Source of the DNA: an uncultured Porphyromonadaceae bacterium
GTDB lineage: Bacteria > Bacteroidota > Bacteroidia > Bacteroidales > Muribaculaceae
Direction of reading: 5' to 3'
Assembly (NCBI GenBank): GCA_937892215.1
Contig: CALAVE010000092.1
Span: forward strand, 1-64,000
DNA length: 64,000 bases
Each line of letters opens with the position of its first letter. Positions within the stretch are counted from its first letter, which is position 1. Position numbers and translations under genes: made by a program. Below the pieces are notes generated by a model. It was not told the origin of the DNA. It worked only from the letters and a program-made list of their open reading frames with translations, and did not search any database. This document shows, piece after piece, positions 58,495 through 64,000 of the stretch.

Positions 58495-61400
58495 TTATTT
58501 AATAATGACTTTCTTTCCGTTTATGATGTAGATACCGGGAGACGGTGTGCCCTTGATTTCACGGCCCTGCAGGTCGATGCAACGATTGTCGGCCTTCTGT
58601 GCGGGTGCGGTGATATCTTCAATCGCGGTGATTGTCTCGCTCACGATAGGTACAAACTCTCGCTGGTCGGGAATCGTTTCCTCAGGCAGATAGGCGTGGC
58701 CCGAACCGGTTACACCTTCGTTCCAACGTACCATTCCGGCCAAACCGTTACCGTTACTCCCCAGCAGATAAGCGCCATCAGCAGTGTCGTGGTCACTAAT
58801 CTTGAGCAGGTTCTTTTCTGTCTCCTCTTGAACCTTGCGAGCGGGAGACGGTTGGTTTTGCTTCTCGGCCTTCTCCAGAGTGAAGGTGCCGTCACGGTTA
58901 ACTCCGTGGAGCAGGTAAGGCACGCCACCCTTAATGCTTTCCACTTGCTCAAGTACGAGGTAGCTCTCATCGACGTCGTCGCTCAGCACCACATCGGTCA
59001 CGATAAACGCCTCAAGTTTGTTCTCTTCCTCTTCGGGCAGAGTCACGTCGAAGTCGCTGATGAGTGTGGTCCAGTGGGTCTCGTCGATATTGATTTCATA
59101 CTCGTCGATATGACTGAATCGGTAAATCTGAGGCAATGTGCCGGTAGTATCATTCTCCTGGTAACAGTTGAATGTTGGCATCGAGACATTGTACGAAGAT
59201 GAAGAGCTGCCCATGCCGCTACTGCTTCCGCTACTGCTACTACTGCTGCCTGCGGAACGTTTCACGTGATTGGCTCCGTTGCCTTCGCCTGTTTCGCTGC
59301 CTTCACCGGATTCATCGCCTTCGCCTGTCTCTCCAGTATCTTCGGTCTTGCCTAAAGATGAAAGCAGGTTCATCAGGCCGTCCAATGCGTTGCCCATCAT
59401 GATGGTGTTCTTCTTCTCCGGAACGTTGAATTTGAGCGTCGCTCCTTCTTCAGCGATGCTGATAGCCACCTGGCAACTGTCGCCCACGGCAGCCTTGGTG
59501 CCAATCTTCAGACCTGCGTTGCCGCCTCCGAGCAGACTGCTCAGCAGGCCCGCAATGTCGTAGTCAGAGCCATCTTCACCACCTTCGGTAGTCTCGCCTT
59601 CACCGGAACCTTCACCGCCGGTTGAGCCGCTTCCTGATTCAGGCTCTGTCTCTCCGCCGGTCTCCGCTTTTTCTTCCTCAGGGTCCGAAGCGTAGAGGTA
59701 GAGTTTCTCGCCGTCGCTGTTTTCGCCCACGTTCAGATACCAGATGTCGCTGTTCTCAGTGTCACGTTCCAGGGTAATCTCCATAACACCGCTTGGCACA
59801 CCGCTGATTGTATCATTTGAAATGGTAACATCCTTCGCGGCTTTGCCACCGCCCATCGCGGAATCGTCGGTGCCCATTGCCTTATATTTCACCTCGCCAT
59901 CAGTGGTCGAGGCACCAACTATTACAAGTCTGTCACCGTCGTGAAGGTCACTGATGTTCTTGGCCAGGACATAACTTCCTGCGTTTTTGCCCATAGGCTC
60001 CACGTCGCGAGTTATTACGTTCAGCTTAAACTTACGCTTCATAGTGTAAGATTTCTCTTCGTTATCTTCGGTGGCGGGGTCATCCTCCTGGAGGGTAACT
60101 TTTATATTCACCGTGACTTTGGCTGTGCCTTCCTTAAGTGCGGTGAATACGCTGTCGGTGCCCTCTTCGTTCTTAACCCACTTGGCCACTTCCTCGTCGC
60201 TCGACGAAACTTTGGCCGGCGACACTATGCCCTCCGGCGTTTGGGTGAGGATGTAGAGGTCTTCGAGAGCCTTGGTGGAGTTTACAAACATATTCATATC
60301 CATCGTGAGAAGGAGCTTGTTTATCGAGTTGAGGTAATTTGTCTCAAGCACCTTTACCGATTTCTTGGGCTCTTCCTCTTCTGTCGCTTCTCCTTCTCCG
60401 CTTTCTCCACCTTCTCCTTCTCCTTCTCCGGCACTGCTTGTACTACTACCTGTGCCTATGCCGCCTAACAGGCTTGCAAGTCCGTTGCTGTCCTCAGAAT
60501 ACACAAGCGGACCATAGAGTATCACATCGTCGCCCACGGCAAGGTCTTTGTCTTTAAGGTCGCCAAACTCTATGCCGCTGTTGTTGTGGCCGCCGCGAAT
60601 AGCGAATCCGTGGCCTTTTGTGACCTTTATGTGGCTCTCTTCCGTTGCGTCATCGCTCACATAGTAGGTGGTCTGGTTGCTATCTGTCATGCCTGGCAAT
60701 TCTATGCCAAGTTCATCCAGGTCGAAGTCCAAATCCAGGTCCACATCACCCAGGATATCGTCAAGGCCGAAGTCACCGAGTATGCCCAGCAGGCCGGAGT
60801 TCACCTTCGAGACTTTACCGTGGATGTAGTAGCACACGTCGCTGCTTGGCGGATTCTCGCCCATTGCAAGCTCCATCGCCTCGGCAACCGTGAGCGGCTC
60901 ATTGGCGTTCAGCCCCCTTTGGTTGCTGTCCTCCACGCGTACAGTGCACGTTGCTTGTGCGTCATCGTATTTCCCGTCTTCTGTGCCGGGGAAATAGGCG
61001 GTGATTGTGGCACTTCCGGCTTTTTTATATTGAGCCGTAACACTCTTTACTCCGTCAATGGTGGTGATCTCAGCCACATCAGGGTCGCTGCTGGTGAATG
61101 TTATGAGATCTGATATGTCCTCAGGGCAATCATGGTTAATCTCAAGGTTGAACCAGTAGTTGTAGTCGGTCAACGATGAACCGTTGGCATCCACCTGATA
61201 GTCCTTGTAGGGGAATGTGAGCGAAATGTCTTGGGCTGTGGTCTCAACCTTCTTGAAGAAGGCGATTTCCGTACCGCTTATATCGCTGCTCACGTTGCCG
61301 TCATCTTCAGCCGCCAGAGCCCAGCTGCTCGACATGAAACTTGCCTTCACGCCCACATAGTAACTGGTGTCGTTCAGTACGATGTGCAGGAAGTCTTTGT

Positions 61401-61812
61401 CCATGTCGAATGCGTGATTGGCATTATCGCCCACGCGCAGGCCGTTTTTGGCATCGGCATAGAGCAACTGCGTGGCGTCGTCCGGTTTCGAGAACGAGAT
61501 TAAGCCTTCAGCCACGGTTACCGTCCACTGAATTGCATCGGTGACGACAGAGTCGGTGATACGCGTCTTCTCGTCGTTGAAAGTCACAGATGTGGCTTTC
61601 GGTGCTTTCTTTGTGCCGTTGTCATTTGATATGGCAATGGCGTTGGCCAGGTCGGCAATCACCACGCGGTCACCTGTCTGAAGATCGGCGAACGTGGTAT
61701 TTTTCCATTTTGTATAGACTGTATCTTGTGCTTCTTGTGCTGCTGCGCAAAGAACTCCCACTGGCATCACCAGTACAAGTATTAGTGCTTTGAATAGATT
61801 ATTGAATCCCAT
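58495..61812 (-). CDS. Large secreted multidomain protein, low-complexity linkers, sorting-type C-terminus
   Basis: A 1105-residue exported protein. A signal peptide (about 1-25, ending CAAAQ) is followed by a beta-rich region (NTTFADLQTGDRVVIADLANA; the same theme returns near residue 620 as NISDLHDGDRLVIVGAS), a bacterial-Ig-like region (FTSSDPDVAEITTIDGVKSVTAQYKKAGSATITAYFPG), an OB-fold-like module (LTVAEAMELAMGENPPSSDVCYYIHGKVSKVN), and three acidic Gly/Ser/Glu linkers at about 470-510, 720-760 and 835-895. The C-terminus CIDLQGREIKGTPSPGIYIINGKKVIIK is the short cell-surface sorting end seen in gut Bacteroidales. No enzyme motif. It lies between pump and channel genes. Confidence 0.75.
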   Translation of the reverse strand: MGFNNLFKALILVLVMPVGVLCAAAQEAQDTVYTKWKNTTFADLQTGDRVVIADLANAIAISNDNGTKKAPKATSVTFNDEKTRITDSVVTDAIQWTVTVAEGLISFSKPDDATQLLYADAKNGLRVGDNANHAFDMDKDFLHIVLNDTSYYVGVKASFMSSSWALAAEDDGNVSSDISGTEIAFFKKVETTAQDISLTFPYKDYQVDANGSSLTDYNYWFNLEINHDCPEDISDLITFTSSDPDVAEITTIDGVKSVTAQYKKAGSATITAYFPGTEDGKYDDAQATCTVRVEDSNQRGLNANEPLTVAEAMELAMGENPPSSDVCYYIHGKVSKVNSGLLGILGDFGLDDILGDVDLDLDFDLDELGIELPGMTDSNQTTYYVSDDATEESHIKVTKGHGFAIRGGHNNSGIEFGDLKDKDLAVGDDVILYGPLVYSEDSNGLASLLGGIGTGSSTSSAGEGEGEGGESGEGEATEEEEPKKSVKVLETNYLNSINKLLLTMDMNMFVNSTKALEDLYILTQTPEGIVSPAKVSSSDEEVAKWVKNEEGTDSVFTALKEGTAKVTVNIKVTLQEDDPATEDNEEKSYTMKRKFKLNVITRDVEPMGKNAGSYVLAKNISDLHDGDRLVIVGASTTDGEVKYKAMGTDDSAMGGGKAAKDVTISNDTISGVPSGVMEITLERDTENSDIWYLNVGENSDGEKLYLYASDPEEEKAETGGETEPESGSGSTGGEGSGEGETTEGGEDGSDYDIAGLLSSLLGGGNAGLKIGTKAAVGDSCQVAISIAEEGATLKFNVPEKKNTIMMGNALDGLMNLLSSLGKTEDTGETGEGDESGEGSETGEGNGANHVKRSAGSSSSSSGSSSGMGSSSSSYNVSMPTFNCYQENDTTGTLPQIYRFSHIDEYEINIDETHWTTLISDFDVTLPEEEENKLEAFIVTDVVLSDDVDESYLVLEQVESIKGGVPYLLHGVNRDGTFTLEKAEKQNQPSPARKVQEETEKNLLKISDHDTADGAYLLGSNGNGLAGMVRWNEGVTGSGHAYLPEETIPDQREFVPIVSETITAIEDITAPAQKADNRCIDLQGREIKGTPSPGIYIINGKKVIIK

Positions 61813-61844
61813 TTTATTTGCGCTTTTTTTGAATTGATTTATTT

Positions 61845-64000
61845 TTAGGGTTTATTGTTGGGAACGGCCTCCGCGGCAACTTCTGCCACTACTTTCTCTT
61901 CGGGGGCTCCGCCCTGGAACTTCTCGTGCAGTTTCTGGAACACGATGAAGAAGGCGGGAACCACAAAGAGCAGTGCTATTGTTCCCACGGCCATACCTGC
62001 GGTTACGCCCAACGCAAGCACTCGGTTTCCGTTGGCTCCCGCTCCTCCGGCTATGATAAGCGGTATCATACCGGCAATCATCGTCACCACGGTCATCAGG
62101 ATAGGACGCAGACGCTCCTCGCAGGCGGCGAATGCCGCGTCATGGATGGTCATGCCCTGAGCACGGCGCTCCGACGCGAACTCCGTGATAAGGATTGCCG
62201 TCTTGGCCAGTAGGCCTATCAGCATAATCACACCCGTCTGCAGGTAGATGTTGTTCTCCATGCCCGGCAGGTGCAGGAGCGATACCAGCCAGATGGCTCC
62301 GAACGAGCCCATCAGTCCGAATGGCACGCTCAGCAGCACGGCCCACGGTGTGAACCACGAGTTGTAGAGCGATGCCAGGATGAGGTAGATGAGGATTACG
62401 CATATCACGTAGATAAGGGCAGTGGCATTCGACCCCATTGTCTCTTCCACCTCGCGCGACATACCTCCGTATTCATAGCCGTAGCCGTTAGGCATAGTCT
62501 CCTTGAACACTTCGGCGATGGCTTTGTGCGCGTCGCCCTCTGAATATCCGCTGGCGGTCATCACACCGCAAGTGATGCTCTGGAACAGGTTGAAGTGCTC
62601 CACCGATGCCGACCCCAGTATCTCATGCAACGTTACGAACTCAGAGATTGGAGCCATCTTGCCGCCATTAACGCGGACAAAGATGTTGGTCAGCGCCATC
62701 GGGTCAAGTCTATACTCCGGAGCTGCGTTAGCCATGATTCGGTACACCTTACCGAACTGGTTAAAGTTGCCCACGTATGAACCGCCGCAGTACGAGCCCA
62801 GTGTGTTGAGCACGGTGGCCGGCGTCACACCCGCGCGGTCGCAGCGCACAGGATCAATCTCTATCTGGAATTTCGGGAAACGCTCTGAGTACGAACTCAT
62901 GGCCATCATAATCTCAGGACGCTCGTTCAGTTTCGCTATGAATTTGTTCGCGGCGTCGTTGAATTCCGACATCGGGCGGTCTTGCATATCCTGAAGAACA
63001 AGGTTCACGCTGCTGTTAGAACCGTAGCCTGGCACTTGAGGCATCTGGAAGGGGATAACCAGCGCGTTCTTGATGTCTTTGCAGTCCATGGCGAAGCGCC
63101 CATACACGAGCATGATGTTGTGATTCATGCCGGGACGGTCATCCCAGTTCTTCAGACGGATAATGAGTGTGGCGTAGCAACTGTTTGCGCTGTTGGCCAT
63201 CATACCATAGCCACTCACCACAGCGTAACTTTCCAGCTCGGGTATCTTCTTCACCTTCTCTTCCACCTTATTCACTATCTCCTGGGTCTCATGCAGGGTG
63301 CTTCCTTCTGGAGCGCGAACCTCGGCGAAGAACACTCCTTGGTCCTCCTGGGGAACCAGGCCCGAAGGCAACGAACGCATGAAGAATACCAGCAACCCCG
63401 CCGTGATGGCAAGCAATATGGCCGAAATCACGGGGCGCTTGATATAGCCCGATACGCTCTTCTTGTATTTCTTGAGTATGGCGTTGTAACTCACGGTGTA
63501 GGCCTGAGTCACATAGTAGTTCAGGTTTTTCTTCTCCTTGTTGTCCTTTGAGTAACGCATCATGATGGCGCACAATGCCGGACACAATGTCAGTGCCGAC
63601 ACGCACGACAGTCCCACCGACGAGGCCAGTGTCACACCGAACTGGGTGAAGAACGAACCCGATGTGCCGGGCATGAACGCCACGGGGATAAACACCGCCA
63701 TGAACACCAGCGTACACGAAATCACGGCCACCGACACATCGCTCATCGCTTGGCGAGTTGCCTCCCGGGCGTCGGTTATGCCGCTTTCCATCTTGGCCAT
63801 TACGGCCTCCACCACCACAATGGCATCGTCCACCACCGTTCCTATGGCAAGCACCAGCGCGAACAGCGTCAGGATGTTCAGCGAGAATCCGGCCACCGAT
63901 ACCACGGCAAACGTGCCAAGCAGTGAAACTATTATCGATATCGATGGGATTACTGTGGCCTTGAAGTTCTGCAGGAAGAAGTAAACCACCAGAATCACCA
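61845..64000 (-). CDS. RND efflux pump permease (AcrB/HAE1 type), partial
   Basis: The 3' two-thirds of an inner-membrane proton-driven efflux pump, cut by the window edge; roughly the first 340 residues are outside. The visible part starts in the transmembrane half of the first repeat: LVVYFFLQNFKATVIPSISI, VGTVVDDAIVVVEAVMAKME with the paired Asp of the proton relay, and later ALIYVICVILIYLILASLYNSW and GLLAKTAILITEFASERRAQG with the relay Lys. Substrates are unknown. It heads the operon with the secreted protein and the OprM-like channel; the adaptor gene should lie just beyond the edge. Confidence 0.95.
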   Translation of the reverse strand, partial: VILVVYFFLQNFKATVIPSISIIVSLLGTFAVVSVAGFSLNILTLFALVLAIGTVVDDAIVVVEAVMAKMESGITDAREATRQAMSDVSVAVISCTLVFMAVFIPVAFMPGTSGSFFTQFGVTLASSVGLSCVSALTLCPALCAIMMRYSKDNKEKKNLNYYVTQAYTVSYNAILKKYKKSVSGYIKRPVISAILLAITAGLLVFFMRSLPSGLVPQEDQGVFFAEVRAPEGSTLHETQEIVNKVEEKVKKIPELESYAVVSGYGMMANSANSCYATLIIRLKNWDDRPGMNHNIMLVYGRFAMDCKDIKNALVIPFQMPQVPGYGSNSSVNLVLQDMQDRPMSEFNDAANKFIAKLNERPEIMMAMSSYSERFPKFQIEIDPVRCDRAGVTPATVLNTLGSYCGGSYVGNFNQFGKVYRIMANAAPEYRLDPMALTNIFVRVNGGKMAPISEFVTLHEILGSASVEHFNLFQSITCGVMTASGYSEGDAHKAIAEVFKETMPNGYGYEYGGMSREVEETMGSNATALIYVICVILIYLILASLYNSWFTPWAVLLSVPFGLMGSFGAIWLVSLLHLPGMENNIYLQTGVIMLIGLLAKTAILITEFASERRAQGMTIHDAAFAACEERLRPILMTVVTMIAGMIPLIIAGGAGANGNRVLALGVTAGMAVGTIALLFVVPAFFIVFQKLHEKFQGGAPEEKVVAEVAAEAVPNNKP

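Overview
The window reads as a chromosomal segment of a Bacteroidales bacterium, most like Muribaculaceae or Prevotellaceae (the genus cannot be fixed from sequence alone). The signs are: the Bacteroidota promoter consensus (TTTG or TTG, about 20 bases, then TAnnTTTG) in front of many genes; a SusC/SusD outer-membrane pair; a protein with a type IX-secretion-like C-terminal domain; GldE; lipoproteins with plain SC lipoboxes; and weak or absent Shine-Dalgarno sequences. Most of the window has mid-range GC content, with one clearly AT-richer accessory patch at about 44.3-46.8 kb.

Layout. 0-18.5 kb is mostly housekeeping: ftsH, rsfS, a DUF3127 protein, priA, a Zn/Cd-type P-ATPase behind a palindromic operator-like site, a glycosyltransferase, fabG, a DUF695 protein, a structured RNA or leader ahead of a thioredoxin-fold protein without its cysteines, initiator tRNA-Met, class I fumarase, an RluA-type pseudouridine synthase, pepD, a very small membrane protein, an OmpH-like lipoprotein and hflX. 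18.5-28.9 kb is one nutrient-acquisition locus: SusC, SusD, a zinc-metallopeptidase lipoprotein, a DUF4302 lipoprotein and a secreted protein with a sorting-type C-terminus. This points to protein or peptide use rather than glycan use, since no glycoside hydrolase is present. 28.9-35.2 kb holds recR, a kinase, a cobalamin riboswitch with no target gene, a nitroreductase, and a tight operon of a DUF2520 protein, a KdsC-like phosphatase, Maf and an ATP-grasp-like protein. 35.2-36.3 kb holds decayed sequence with a dockerin remnant, a small membrane protein and tRNA-Arg(ACG). 36.3-39.2 kb is an envelope cluster: a TM2 protein, a GH25 lysozyme and two exported or coiled-coil proteins. 39.3-44.3 kb is a four-gene export operon (TolC, HlyD, two ABC-2 permeases) with no ATPase gene. 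44.4-46.8 kb is the AT-richer island, with a large protein that looks like a phage or polymorphic-toxin protein with an ADP-ribosyltransferase-like end, a possible partner or immunity protein, and a small HExxH-like membrane protein. 46.9-56.7 kb returns to core genes: a membrane protein, an S41 protease, coaD, parE, gldE, a phosphopantetheinyl transferase, a C69 dipeptidase and a DUF3108 protein. 56.7-64 kb holds a strong inverted repeat, a MITE-like insertion with 18-base terminal repeats and a 5-base target duplication, and an RND efflux operon in which a 1105-residue secreted protein lies between the pump and its outer-membrane channel.

Most worth a second look are the orphan cobalamin riboswitch with intact promoter and aptamer, the toxin-like island, the MITE-like insertion that sits exactly on a stop codon, the efflux operon with an inserted secreted protein, the ATPase-less exporter, the structured RNA at 10.75 kb, and the zinc ribbon in an exported metallopeptidase. 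All family assignments come from reading motifs by eye; no database was searched.
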